A stretch of DNA of 64,000 nt from G965205255 sp965205255 (GCA_965205255.1 OZ242051.1:1736001-1800000); one strand, 5' to 3'. Shown: positions 39,874 through 50,989, counted from the first letter of the stretch. Notes: generated from the sequence alone by a model not told the origin. Made by a program: numbers and translations.

Positions 39874-40797
39874 ATGGCTAATTCAAGAATAAATTTAAAC
39901 TTATTGATTTGTTTACACCACATTTTGAAAGAACAGAGTGTTAGCCTTGCTGCAAAAAAAATGTTTGTTTCTCAATCTGCCATGAGCAAAAGCTTGGCGC
40001 AGCTTCGTGAACTCCTTAATGATCCGATTATCATAAGAAATAAAGGTGGTATAGAAGTAACTTCAACGGCTCAGGCAATGCAATATCAGGTAGATGATAT
40101 CGTTTGTAATGCTTTTAATTTTTTTGATAATTCTAAATTTTCACCTGAAAAATCACGGAAAATTTTTTCTGTATTATGTGATGAAGTCACGATGAAGTGC
40201 TTTATTCCTCAAATTATACATAAACTTACCATGAGCGCTCCAGCCATTTCACTTGATTTGTTGCCAGTTTCTCCTGACGCAATGTTTAAACTGGAAAAAA
40301 GGCATGTAGATATAGGGTTATTTTTCTCGCAGGAAGAAAACGTAAATTTAAGTTCAACTGTTTTATTGCACGACCAATTGATGGTTGTTATGAATAAAAA
40401 TCACCCACTGGCCAACCACTCTATCACTTCAGAGAATTTAGTTGATTATTCTTTTATCACATTGACACCTGAGCATAAGCAATATATTAAAACAACACTT
40501 GCAATCAATAACACTTTTTCACGCAAGGTGGTAGCAAAGCTACCCTCTGTCAGTCTGATCTTTGATATGCTTGAACAAACAACCTGTATTGCCATACTTC
40601 CTGAAATGTCACTGGAAATGACAAAAAAAAAGGACCAGTTTTTATTCAAGCCTCTTTGTCTGCCTCAGGTAACTAACTGCGTTCCACTAAATTTATTCTG
40701 GAATCCTACTCTGGAATGTAATTCAGCTAATCGTTGGTTACGTCAGTGGTTGCAAGATAACCTGTCTATGGCTACAAATGCACCTAAATCAATTTAA
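39874..40797 (+). CDS. LysR family transcriptional regulator
   Basis: 307 aa. The N-terminal winged helix-turn-helix shows the family pattern (LLICLHHILKEQSVSLAAKKMFVSQSAMSKSLAQLRELLNDPIIIR). The remainder is a substrate-binding-protein-like sensor domain. The target genes are unclear because the neighbours are glpX (divergent) and IS debris. It resembles NodD/LeuO-style members in having the LNLL N-terminal motif. Confidence 0.92.
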   Translation: MANSRINLNLLICLHHILKEQSVSLAAKKMFVSQSAMSKSLAQLRELLNDPIIIRNKGGIEVTSTAQAMQYQVDDIVCNAFNFFDNSKFSPEKSRKIFSVLCDEVTMKCFIPQIIHKLTMSAPAISLDLLPVSPDAMFKLEKRHVDIGLFFSQEENVNLSSTVLLHDQLMVVMNKNHPLANHSITSENLVDYSFITLTPEHKQYIKTTLAINNTFSRKVVAKLPSVSLIFDMLEQTTCIAILPEMSLEMTKKKDQFLFKPLCLPQVTNCVPLNLFWNPTLECNSANRWLRQWLQDNLSMATNAPKSI

Positions 40798-41064
40798 TGC
40801 TAAATGAGAATAATTTTATCAAAGCAAATCCAGTCTATAGAAATCAAAGTGCCTCTATACACCAATAAATCAAAGTGCAGGTTTGATTTGTTGAAAATCT
40901 TCATTGATCCAAAAAAAAGCCTAGCATCTTCTTTGCGAGAAAAATGAAGAAAATTTAAGTTTATCAAAATCAAGTCTCGTGTTTTTCCAGCGGTAACATT
41001 GTGCCGTGTGACGCAGTGAGCACTTTTGCTTATTATGACAGGCTGAAGCATCCGAGAAGACACA

Positions 41065-41188
41065 TTCAACTTATTGTCCATGAAGTCAGTAAATCATATC
41101 TTGGTTTTTCCAGATGCAAAGCAGCTATAGAGAAACTTGATCTCAGATGGCAAAAGCCAACTTCTGAATTTCTCTTCTCTGTCACAAT
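41065..41188 (+). repeat. Diverged direct repeat, copy 1
   Basis: About 125 bp matching 43320-43443 in the same orientation (shared CAACTTATT, TTTTTCCAGA.GCAAAGCA, AAACTTGAT..CAGATG, CAAAAG). Both copies lie within IS debris and flank the phospholipase C gene. Confidence 0.7.
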
Positions 41189-41657
41189 CACTTTGGGTGT
41201 AGGGTTTGATCTAGCAAGCCTTTTAAGAAAATGGGTGACCGTTTTTTTATTCCGGCGTTTCTGGAAAAAAATATCCAGCTTATATCCTTCATTATCAACG
41301 GCATGTCAGAGCATACACTTAACACCATTGATATGAATAGTCATCTCATCCATATGCCATTTGTCGCTACGCTTGTGCTCCCGCTTTCTTAAAACGCAAG
41401 CATAGTGACGACTAAACTTCAGGCACCATTCATTGCCGAATAGTCTCATAACTCACTCTGACACCCCGTTTTGCCATCATCTCTTCGATATTCCGATAGC
41501 TTAGATTAAAGCTGTGATAGCAGACGACACAATAATCGATGATACCAACCAAAAAACGGTAACTTTTGGGTGATTGAGAGATCATCGCAAGTCCTTTTAT
41601 TATTGAGTGAGCTAACCATGATAACAAATCTTCAGATAAGTTAATGATGCCTTCCAA
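41095..41657 (-). pseudogene. IS6-like transposase pseudogene
   Basis: The N-terminal part (YRFLVGIIDYCVVCYHSFNLSYRNIEEMMAKRGVRVSYETIRQ) is in one frame; after a frameshift and a stop the rest follows in another (KRSDKWHMDEMTIHINGVKCML, then FFQKRRNKKTVTHFLKRLARSNPTPKVIVTEK). The order and motifs are those of an IS6/IS240-type transposase. It is dead. Related remnants lie at 34.3, 59.3 and 62.0 kb. Confidence 0.8.
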
Positions 41658-41661
41658 ATGA

Positions 41662-42921
41662 CTATGTTTCCTGAAGTTCTTTTCTAATAGTTAAAATTTC
41701 TTCATAACTGTTTGGAAAAGTGCTGAGCAGTTCAGATTCTGATAAATGCATTGAATTAAATGCCATACTGGTTAACAGTGCTTTATCATAACCAAAATGG
41801 CCAATATAGTCCTGCATAATAATGTTCGGCTTGAATTTTTTATTTTTATACCATCCGACTAGAACATCAGGAATTTTTTTATTAACCCGTTTTGCCATAC
41901 TTTTCATGGAACGAAGACCACCACTAAAGATACGGTTTGGCTTTACATTGGTTTGTAGTTGCAGAATATGCAGTTTATTTTTATGCTCATCTCCCTCACA
42001 AAGATATTCGTCAATTTTTTTCTCATTAAATTGAAACATCTCTTTTGCAACAGGTGTATTAGACCAACTGAAATCATGAGTATTTTCTTTGTGATACCAA
42101 ATGTTGTCTCCAAACTCTTCCTGAGTAAATTTCTGCGCCATTGAGTCATCACTTACCGTAACCATAAGATTGCGTTTTGATTCATTAATATCATTAAAAG
42201 TGACTTCTCCAGGTTTAATAAAATTGCCACTTTTATCGTGGTTTGGCTGCATAAATGTTTCGAGGCTGGGGTAAAACTCTTTTTCCAGATAAGTATGAAC
42301 CTGCTCTTTCGCCATACCGCCGAACTGCAGCTTAACAACAACAGCTTCATTAGGATGATTTTTTAAAAATTCATTGAGCGGTTGAATCACCTCTGTTTCA
42401 GAGGAAAGTCCTTTAATGATACCGTGATGAACAATATACTGACCCTGAGAATCCATACATATTCTTATGTCAAGATATCGAACACCTGCTTTTAGCTGTT
42501 GTGTTAAATCTGCAGATTGAGTAACACCAAGAGGTGTTATTAACCTAGGTTTATTCAGACAATAACTGGCGGCATCATGGCTTCCCATCATGGAACAACT
42601 CATTACAGGCGTATTTGCTCTATCTCCTTGGTAAAGACGTGTCATCCAGCTCTCCATTTCCTGAGGAGGCATTTTAAATTTGCTTTCTTTGCGATCAACC
42701 CCGAGTAAAAAAAACCTTTTCAATATACTTATCACCCTTTTAAAGATAGATAGATTTCTTTTAGTAGCCTGAGGCTCATAACTTTTACTAAAATCAATCT
42801 TTTTTGGATGATCAAGGGCTGAGACATCTCTTGCTGTTTTATCAGATTCTTTTAATATTTCTGGAACAGAATTAGAAGGATACTGGGTATCTTGCTGCTG
42901 TGGACCAATTTTGACGGCCAT
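41662..42921 (-). CDS. Phosphatidylinositol-specific phospholipase C-like protein
   Basis: 419 aa from ATG 42921 (AAAGGA upstream). After about 105 residues of polar and basic N-terminal sequence comes a PLC X-type barrel: MMGSHDAASY (H115), AGVRYLDIRICMD, YIVHHGI (H165/166), about 50 residues apart like the two catalytic histidines of Bacillus PI-PLC. Such enzymes cleave phosphoinositides or GPI anchors. No Sec signal peptide is visible, so export, if any, would use another system or follow host contact. The gene is flanked by IS debris with a direct repeat on each side, suggesting acquisition. I infer a host-membrane-directed effector. Confidence 0.85.
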   Translation of the reverse strand: MAVKIGPQQQDTQYPSNSVPEILKESDKTARDVSALDHPKKIDFSKSYEPQATKRNLSIFKRVISILKRFFLLGVDRKESKFKMPPQEMESWMTRLYQGDRANTPVMSCSMMGSHDAASYCLNKPRLITPLGVTQSADLTQQLKAGVRYLDIRICMDSQGQYIVHHGIIKGLSSETEVIQPLNEFLKNHPNEAVVVKLQFGGMAKEQVHTYLEKEFYPSLETFMQPNHDKSGNFIKPGEVTFNDINESKRNLMVTVSDDSMAQKFTQEEFGDNIWYHKENTHDFSWSNTPVAKEMFQFNEKKIDEYLCEGDEHKNKLHILQLQTNVKPNRIFSGGLRSMKSMAKRVNKKIPDVLVGWYKNKKFKPNIIMQDYIGHFGYDKALLTSMAFNSMHLSESELLSTFPNSYEEILTIRKELQET

Positions 42922-43056
42922 AATATTTTTTCCTTTGTTAAAAACCTTCCTTTTTATGGTTATCGTCTGTTTTTTCTGCAACAAAACTTTTTTCCAAGCA
43001 CATTATATTTCCTACCAAAGCCATCTTTAAAAATGACTTAAAAGTTAACGCTGGAC

Positions 43057-43330
43057 GTGCTGTTTCGACACTCACCGGTATTAAAGCAAGCGCACCGTTA
43101 TGCACTTAAGTTAATCCATATATTTAACACACACAGCTCACTAAAAAGTGTGACGGCTAAAATCAGTCGATGGATAAAATTGGTTAAAAAGAGCGTTCTG
43201 CCCTGTTTGAAGTCATTGCTTTTCACGCTGAATAAGTACAAGCCTTGCATTGTGAATTACTTTAAAAAACACAAGAGCATCGGGTTTGTGGAAGGGTTGA
43301 ATAACAAGATCAAAGGGCACCTTCAACTTA
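43057..43330 (+). pseudogene. ISL3-family transposase C-terminal fragment
   Basis: The translation (AHRYALKLIHIFN...PCLKSLLFTLNKYKPCIVNYFKKHKSIGFVEGLNNKIKGHL) matches the end of ISL3-type DDE transposases, whose hallmark is NG.VEG.NNKIK. The catalytic N-terminal two thirds are missing. It abuts the distal end of the CRISPR array. Confidence 0.75.
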
Positions 43331-43443
43331 TTCTCTCTATGCAGAAAAAAGTCGTATTCTGCTTTTTCCAGACGCAAAGCACGTGTAGGTAAACTTGATG
43401 CCAGATGACAAAAGTCTGCTTTTAGATTTCTCTTTTATGTGCG
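43320..43443 (+). repeat. Diverged direct repeat, copy 2
   Basis: Partner of 41065-41188, same orientation, clearly diverged. It lies between the ISL3 fragment and the first CRISPR repeat. Two copies around the phospholipase gene look like old IS ends. Confidence 0.7.
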
Positions 43444-43484
43444 ACAGTTAACCCGCCCTCGGTCAATAAAATACTAAGCGTATG

Positions 43485-46400
43485 TTTTTAAGCTGCCTGT
43501 GCGGCAGTGAACAAACATACAAAATGACAGAGAAAGACTTGATATTTCTAAGCTGCCTGTGCGGCAGTGAACTCACAAATTACTTTGCTAGATAATTTAA
43601 TAATTTTCTAAGCTGCCTATGCGGCAGTGAGCTTAATCATAATATAAGGTTAACAATTATACAATTTTTAAGCTAGCTGTGCGGCAGTGAACTAACGGGG
43701 TGTATATTTTACAGGTATTGACGGTTTTTAAGCTGTCTGTGCGGCAGTGAACTTTTAATCTTGACCGTTTTTTAATGATATTCCTTTCTAAGCTGCCTGT
43801 GCGGCAGTGAACAAATACCGTCTAGAATCTCAAAAAGAGTGCTTTTTCTAAGCTGCCTGTGCGGCAGTGAACTATAAGGGTTTGCTATATTATTACTTCA
43901 AAAATTTCTAAGCTGCCTGTGCGGCAGTGAACTTGGATTAGTGCTGGGAGGACTTAAAATGCTTTTTCTAAGCTGCCTGTGCGGCAGTGAACCTGTATTT
44001 GTTCTATTAGGTTTTATTTATGGATTTCTAAGCTGCCTGTGCGGCAGTGAACGTTGCTGTAATAGTGCTGTAGCGCGCTGTGGATTTCTAAGCTGCCTGT
44101 GCGGCAGTGAACATCGTGTTCTAGTTGCTGATGCGGACCCACAATTTCTAAGCTGCCTGTGCGGCAGTGAACGAATATTCGCACTGTTTAACTGGTCACG
44201 CATGTTTCTAAGCTGCCTGTGCGGCAGTGAACCGAGAAATAACTAAACTGTCAAATGAATTACATTTCTAAGCTGCCTGTGCGGCAGTGAACAAGACGGG
44301 AGTGTTTGTTATACGCCACCGGCATTTCTAAGCTGCCTGTGCGGCAGTGAACGCTGCCGCATCCTAACAGGCTGACCCTTGCAATTTCTAAGCTGCCTGT
44401 GCGGCAGTGAACCCGCTCGTTACTAATCACGACGTAATGAGACCTTTCTAAGCTGCCTGTGCGGCAGTGAACTTAAGGTTCTTGAGTGGTATCGCTCAGC
44501 CATGTTTCTAAGCTGCCTGTGCGGCAGTGAACACATCAGAGCCACCGATTCCAAGCCGTCTTTGTTTCTAAGCTGCCTGTGCGGCAGTGAACCCTTCAAG
44601 ATAAAACGCTGTCTTTTGAAGCCATTTCTAAGCTGCCTGTGCGGCAGTGAACACCATCACAAGTAGCAACAATATCAGCTGAAATTTCTAAGCTGCCTGT
44701 GCGGCAGTGAACAATTGCTCGCTCATTATTTACCATCTCCGTTTTTTCTAAGCTGCCTGTGCGGCAGTGAACAGTAGCGCTGTGCGTAATGAGCTTAGGT
44801 TTCTTTTCTAAGCTGCCTGTGCGGCAGTGAACGGTGTGCTGAACCCGAAAACTAAAGAATTTTCTTTCTAAGCTGCCTGTGCGGCAGTGAACTATAGCAA
44901 GACACCCAGACAGCAATGAATTGTTTTCTAAGCTGCCTGTGCGGCAGTGAACCTTTGGCTTTGCTTAAAAGCGTTACTGGCTCAGTTTCTAAGCTGCCTG
45001 TGCGGCAGTGAACTGATTAAAGATATGCAAGGAGAGGGGCTTTCATTTCTAAGCTGCCTGTGCGGCAGTGAACTACGCTAGTTAGCAGAAACAGTGCGAT
45101 ATAGATTTCTAAGCTGCCTGTGCGGCAGTGAACTTTCTGCTGATATTGTTGCAACTTGCGATTCTTTTCTAAGCTGCCTGTGCGGCAGTGAACAACACAC
45201 CAAGGACACAGTAAGGGCATAGCAATTTCTAAGCTGCCTGTGCGGCAGTGAACGCGCCCTTGTGTACGATACATACGTAGACACGTTTCTAAGCTGCCTG
45301 TGCGGCAGTGAACATTGCAATTAAATTAACAGTGTCGCTCTATCCTTTCTAAGCTGCCTGTGCGGCAGTGAACTGAGAGCGCCTCCGCGGTTTCCGAAAG
45401 ATATTTTTCTAAGCTGCCTGTGCGGCAGTGAACCAGCGTTGTTGTCTATAAGCGTTACAGTATGCTTTCTAAGCTGCCTGTGCGGCAGTGAACCGGCTAT
45501 GGCGGTTTCGGTGGCGGTTTTGGCATTTCTAAGCTGCCTGTGCGGCAGTGAACACAAACTAATGCCGGACAACTGTCCGGCATTATTTCTAAGCTGCCTG
45601 TGCGGCAGTGAACGATCAACTGATACTGACGAACTGTGATCGTCTTTTCTAAGCTGCCTGTGCGGCAGTGAACTATTTTTTTATGGATTGTTTTAAGAGT
45701 GTGGCTTTCTAAGCTGCCTGTGCGGCAGTGAACATCGGGACGACACCTGACGAACAAAACTTATGTTTCTAAGCTGCCTGTGCGGCAGTGAACTCAAAAG
45801 AGCAGTGCTTTTGTGGAACTATTATTTTCTAAGCTGCCTGTGCGGCAGTGAACCTCATTCTATATCAAGACGCACCGCGCGTAGCTTTCTAAGCTGCCTG
45901 TGCGGCAGTGAACACTTTATTAGATGAAAACACCATTGTAAATTATTTCTAAGCTGCCTGTGCGGCAGTGAACCTCTGCGGGTAGTTTTCTGTCTGTCTG
46001 TTCTGTTTCTAAGCTGCCTGTGCGGCAGTGAACCCAGGTCGGCAAGATGCTTAACTCTGCTGACTTTTCTAAGCTGCCTGTGCGGCAGTGAACCATACCG
46101 CAAAACAAGATCAAAGATTATTTAATTTCTAAGCTGCCTGTGCGGCAGTGAACTTCGTTATCTCCTGTGGTTTTTATTTTATCAATTTCTAAGCTGCCTG
46201 TGCGGCAGTGAACGATAATAAACCATTCAACTTCGGGACGGTTGGTTTCTAAGCTGCCTGTGCGGCAGTGAACTCAGCTGCTGTCTGATTATATCGCTTC
46301 CAGACTTTCTAAGCTGCCTGTGCGGCAGTGAACCGAACGATGCGTTAAAGACGATGATCACATCATTTCTAAGCTGCCTGTGCGGCAGTGAACCGCAATA

Positions 46401-49400
46401 ATTATTTTATCTGAAATCGTTTACTTTTCTAAGCTGCCTGTGCGGCAGTGAACCATGTAAAACTATTTGATTACATTAACAATCATTTCTAAGCTGCCTG
46501 TGCGGCAGTGAACGAGTCAATCTTATAGATAGAGACCGCAATCTTTTTCTAAGCTGCCTGTGCGGCAGTGAACACGTCTTCAAAAATATATAAACGTACA
46601 AATTTTTTTCTAAGCTGCCTGTGCGGCAGTGAACCACGACCATAGATCCGTTGGGTTCGGTATGATTTTTCTAAGCTGCCTGTGCGGCAGTGAACCTACG
46701 AAACAGGCATGATCGATGCACACGAATTTTCTAAGCTGCCTGTGCGGCAGTGAACGTACAATCTTATTCCCTGTGGTGTCATTTTTTTTTCTAAGCTGCC
46801 TGTGCGGCAGTGAACGGATTGTTATCCCTTATATACTGTAACCAACCTTTCTAAGCTGCCTGTGCGGCAGTGAACGATATATCAATGTGTCTTTATATAT
46901 TTATACGTTTCTAAGCTGCCTGTGCGGCAGTGAACGTATCCACATTCCTCACTTGGTCGTTTTACCGGTTTCTAAGCTGCCTGTGCGGCAGTGAACTTGC
47001 TCTACAGCCCTGATTGTCGTCCTCTGCGTTTCTAAGCTGCCTGTGCGGCAGTGAACGTATTGAAGTAACCGAGAATTTTGCAAAAAGTTTTCTAAGCTGC
47101 CTGTGCGGCAGTGAACTTTTTGACTCATTAGAAGTCGGTGAAGACGTTTTTCTAAGCTGCCTGTGCGGCAGTGAACCACGACTTCTATTTGTAGACAGTG
47201 GGTTTAGTTTTCTAAGCTGCCTGTGCGGCAGTGAACTGCTGGTTAGTAGTTGCGGCAACAATTTGAATTTTCTAAGCTGCCTGTGCGGCAGTGAACCACA
47301 AACAAGGTCGATATGGTCTGCATGCGGTTTTCTAAGCTGCCTGTGCGGCAGTGAACCTGATATTAATGCAGACAACAATAGACCGGTTTTTCTAAGCTGC
47401 CTGTGCGGCAGTGAACTCAATCAGTTTTATCAAATCTGAAACAGTGCCGTTTCTAAGCTGCCTGTGCGGCAGTGAACCTAAATTTTATATTGTAGAGTCA
47501 AGGTACAAATTTCTAAGCTGCCTGTGCGGCAGTGAACTAAAAATAGGACAGAACATTATTGTTATACGTTTTCTAAGCTGCCTGTGCGGCAGTGAACTAT
47601 TTTGAGTCAGAGCATGCGCAGGCGGGACTTTTCTAAGCTGCCTGTGCGGCAGTGAACTTTAAGCTTATGAACCTTGTTGTTTCTTATGATTTCTAAGCTG
47701 CCTGTGCGGCAGTGAACGCGGGGGTATAGCATGGCGTACGTGACATCAATTTCTAAGCTGCCTGTGCGGCAGTGAACCCGAGACAAAAACAGCCAGTCCA
47801 GTTGTATACTTTCTAAGCTGCCTGTGCGGCAGTGAACAGTTTATACAGCTGAATATTAATTGAAGAAACTTTTCTAAGCTGCCTGTGCGGCAGTGAACGC
47901 TACCGCTTCAGGTGATATTTTACATGTACCTTTCTAAGCTGCCTGTGCGGCAGTGAACCTATACTCTCCGTTGTCGTCGTATCCTGAAGTTTTCTAAGCT
48001 GCCTGTGCGGCAGTGAACGATTAGTCTCATTATCTTTAACAGATTCATCTTTTCTAAGCTGCCTGTGCGGCAGTGAACTAATTATCGCAGGTATAGCGGC
48101 ACTTGTTGCGTTTCTAAGCTGCCTGTGCGGCAGTGAACCATAAAATCTATATTCACTAGCGCAATAAACTTTTCTAAGCTGCCTGTGCGGCAGTGAACAC
48201 TGTTTTAACTAACACCTTTATTAGCATCATTTTCTAAGCTGCCTGTGCGGCAGTGAACACGAGTTGTTTACTCAGACGCTCAAAGACGATTTTCTAAGCT
48301 GCCTGTGCGGCAGTGAACTATCTGGCACGATCAATAAAACAACATCACCTTTTCTAAGCTGCCTGTGCGGCAGTGAACGACAGTCGCCTTTGCGCAGAGT
48401 GCAGAGTCGCTTTCTAAGCTGCCTGTGCGGCAGTGAACTGTAGCATTCCGCTGTACCCCCCGAAAACAAATTTCTAAGCTGCCTGTGCGGCAGTGAACAG
48501 AGTTATTTTAACAACAAAAAAAATGTCGATTTTCTAAGCTGCCTGTGCGGCAGTGAACATTGTGCTATTTTTTTGACAAATGGATTTTATTTTCTAAGCT
48601 GCCTGTGCGGCAGTGAACGATGACGCCCTGCGTACTATTGATGATTTTGATTTCTAAGCTGCCTGTGCGGCAGTGAACATAGACAGCTCAGACAGAATAT
48701 ATGTTGATCATTTCTAAGCTGCCTGTGCGGCAGTGAACCTGTAGTAAATACGGGATCTGGTTATGTATTCTTTTCTAAGCTGCCTGTGCGGCAGTGAACC
48801 CAGACAGTAACGCACTGTGGCGCTTTGACGGTTTCTAAGCTGCCTGTGCGGCAGTGAACCAAGCAGCAGCTCAAGCAGGACGCCTTTTCGCTTTCTAAGC
48901 TGCCTGTGCGGCAGTGAACTCCCGTCAAACTGCCAAAGCTCCCCGCTGTCTTTTCTAAGCTGCCTGTGCGGCAGTGAACAAAACGATCAGAACAGTTAAC
49001 CCAATCGTCTACTTTCTAAGCTGCCTGTGCGGCAGTGAACAGCTTGGTCAGATTCCGCGAGGCAGTAGGGTATTTTCTAAGCTGCCTGTGCGGCAGTGAA
49101 CGCTCAAGCGTCTTGTTGTATGTTTTTAAGAAATTTCTAAGCTGCCTGTGCGGCAGTGAACTATCTGCCGAGATACAGCGATTGATTCTAATATTTCTAA
49201 GCTGCCTGTGCGGCAGTGAACGTCGGTCTGGCGCAAAGCCGGTTATTCAGTATTTTCTAAGCTGCCTGTGCGGCAGTGAACAAGATCACTATAAAACATC
49301 TCCCTCTGCTTATTTTCTAAGCTGCCTGTGCGGCAGTGAACACACGACAATGTACAAAAAACTACTTGAGTTTTTTCTAAGCTGCCTGTGCGGCAGTGAA

Positions 49401-50251
49401 CTGAGCTATAACTGACCTGTCGTCTATTGTCACTTTCTAAGCTGCCTGTGCGGCAGTGAACTACTAGGTAATCTTCAGGCGACAATGTCGGGTTTTCTAA
49501 GCTGCCTGTGCGGCAGTGAACCAAAAGAATATCTGATACCGGAGGAGATAACCTTTCTAAGCTGCCTGTGCGGCAGTGAACGAGATGAAGCCATCTTACC
49601 ATTGCGGATATGACTTTCTAAGCTGCCTGTGCGGCAGTGAACTTACAGCCGTGTAATCATCAGCACCAGTCAATCTTTCTAAGCTGCCTGTGCGGCAGTG
49701 AACAACCACCCATACAGACAAGACTAACTACCAGATTTCTAAGCTGCCTGTGCGGCAGTGAACGGAAAACTTGGATTAAGTTTTGTGATTCTGGCTTTCT
49801 AAGCTGCCTGTGCGGCAGTGAACTATTTATGATCGGATTTAAAAGTGCGATAGTTTTTCTAAGCTGCCTGTGCGGCAGTGAACATATAACAATGTTTCCA
49901 TCTGAGTTTTTAGCTTTTCTAAGCTGCCTGTGCGGCAGTGAACATCATCTTGCCGTATCGTTTCCTTGCGCTTTATTTCTAAGCTGCCTGTGCGGCAGTG
50001 AACTTGAGGTCGGTTAAAATTGATTTCTAAGCTGCCTGTGCGGCAGTGAACACAATATTCATTTTCTAAGCTGCCTGTGCGGCAGTGAACATGCGGGATT
50101 TACCTATTATTTATTTTCTAAGCTGCCTGTGCGGCAGTGAACGTACAATCGCAATTCAGGTCGCTACAATTTTTTCTAAGCTGCCTGTGCGGCAGTGTTA
50201 CTGGTTGCCTTCTAATTCAGTATTTTCTAAGCTGCCTGTGCGGCAGTGAAC
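43485..50251 (-). CRISPR. Type I-F CRISPR array, 114 repeats
   Basis: The 28-bp repeat, read in its transcribed (minus) direction, begins GTTCACTGCCGCACAGGCAG and ends CTTAGAAA, a typical I-F repeat with an internal palindrome cut by Cas6f. I count 114 repeats and 113 spacers: 97 of 32 bp, 11 of 33 bp, and five short ones (20, 11, 24, 30, 23 bp) at the high-coordinate end. Repeats at the low-coordinate end are degenerate (43485, 43605, 43665, 43725), marking the old trailer end. The leader is therefore between the array and cas6f. A repeat at 50173-50200 has a changed end (GTGTTA for GTGAAC on the + strand). Counts were made by eye. Confidence 0.98.
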
Positions 50252-50380
50252 ACAGAATATAACAGATACTCCCCTTATAGGTAAAGAGCTACAGACAAGA
50301 ATCCATGTGTTACCCAAAAAATTTTCCTTTTGCGTAACACATTGATTTTTAACTAATTTTTAAAGAGCAAAAAATAAAGG
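50252..50380 (-). promoter_or_regulatory. CRISPR leader
   Basis: 129 bp of AT-rich sequence between cas6f and the array. It holds a boxA-like site (50356-50368) and a 9-bp inverted repeat, ATGTGTTAC/GTAACACAT, at 50305-50342. It should carry the array promoter and the integration signals read by Cas1-Cas2/3. Confidence 0.8.
50356..50368 (-). promoter_or_regulatory. boxA-like antitermination site in the CRISPR leader
   Basis: On the minus strand GCTCTTTAAAAAT, differing by one base from the rRNA boxA sites of this same genome (GTTCTTTAAAAAT) and even closer to the E. coli boxA consensus GCTCTTTAA. It lies about 105 bp before the first repeat. BoxA-dependent protection of CRISPR transcripts from Rho has been described in Salmonella. 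Confidence 0.7.
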
Positions 50381-50980
50381 TTAAAAAAAGGGTAATCCTC
50401 CTCCGTTTTTTGTTGAAAACCCATAAAGACTCAAGTTTGTATTGACAGGGTTGGAAACCATTTTAGCCATTATAAACAACGGAAATCGTTGTTCTGTACT
50501 ATGACTTTTTATCCGTATGAAAGGAGCATCTGTGTATTCAGGAGCACATTCTCTTCTTTCATCCATGACTTGCCCTGTATCTATATTATGCTGTTTGGCA
50601 TAATAATTGGCATGGCGTCGCACCCTTGCCATGGTTTTAACCTGTAAGCGATAAAAGCTTATATAGCTTTTGTTTGTTTTTACCTTTTCTGGTACCTGTT
50701 TTATTGATTGCAGATGGACATAATCGCTTAACTGAGAAAACCAGCGCTCCAGATCAAGTGCTGTCATAATCTGTTCATCTGGTGCAAAAATACGAATCTT
50801 GTGACCCAAATGACGCTTTTGGACATTGAATTGAGGAAAGGTTATGCCGGCTTTTGAATGCCCTGTGATATCCTTATTATTCACTAATGCCAAATGCACA
50901 CGGCCAAATACCTTTTCCCACAAAAAGTGATGCCCAATTTCATGATGGGGTAGCAGTGTGATTTCTCGATAAGTATTCAT
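50381..50980 (-). CDS. cas6f: CRISPR endoribonuclease Cas6f (Csy4)
   Basis: 199 aa. It cuts the CRISPR transcript in each repeat and stays bound to the crRNA 3' hairpin. His29, the catalytic histidine position of Pseudomonas Csy4, is present (FGRVH), and an arginine-rich helix (KTMARVRRHANYYAK, about 114-128) fits repeat binding. It is the last cas gene, 9 bp after cas7f and 129 bp before the array. Confidence 0.95.
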   Translation of the reverse strand: MNTYREITLLPHHEIGHHFLWEKVFGRVHLALVNNKDITGHSKAGITFPQFNVQKRHLGHKIRIFAPDEQIMTALDLERWFSQLSDYVHLQSIKQVPEKVKTNKSYISFYRLQVKTMARVRRHANYYAKQHNIDTGQVMDERRECAPEYTDAPFIRIKSHSTEQRFPLFIMAKMVSNPVNTNLSLYGFSTKNGGGLPFF

Positions 50981-50989
50981 CAGACTACC

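Noticed and set aside
40800..41081. A 93-residue minus-strand frame after the LysR gene
   Set aside because: It lies next to and partly within IS debris, with no recognised domain; likely chance.
43941..50017. Many open frames across the array encoding repeated FLSCLCGSE or VHCRTGSLE motifs
   Set aside because: These are translations of the 28-bp CRISPR repeat in successive frames, not proteins.
43485..50251. The array as a Cas-Tn7-type (CAST I-F) guide array
   Set aside because: cas1, cas2-3, separate cas8f and cas5f are all present and no tnsABC or tniQ genes are seen, so it is a canonical I-F defence system.
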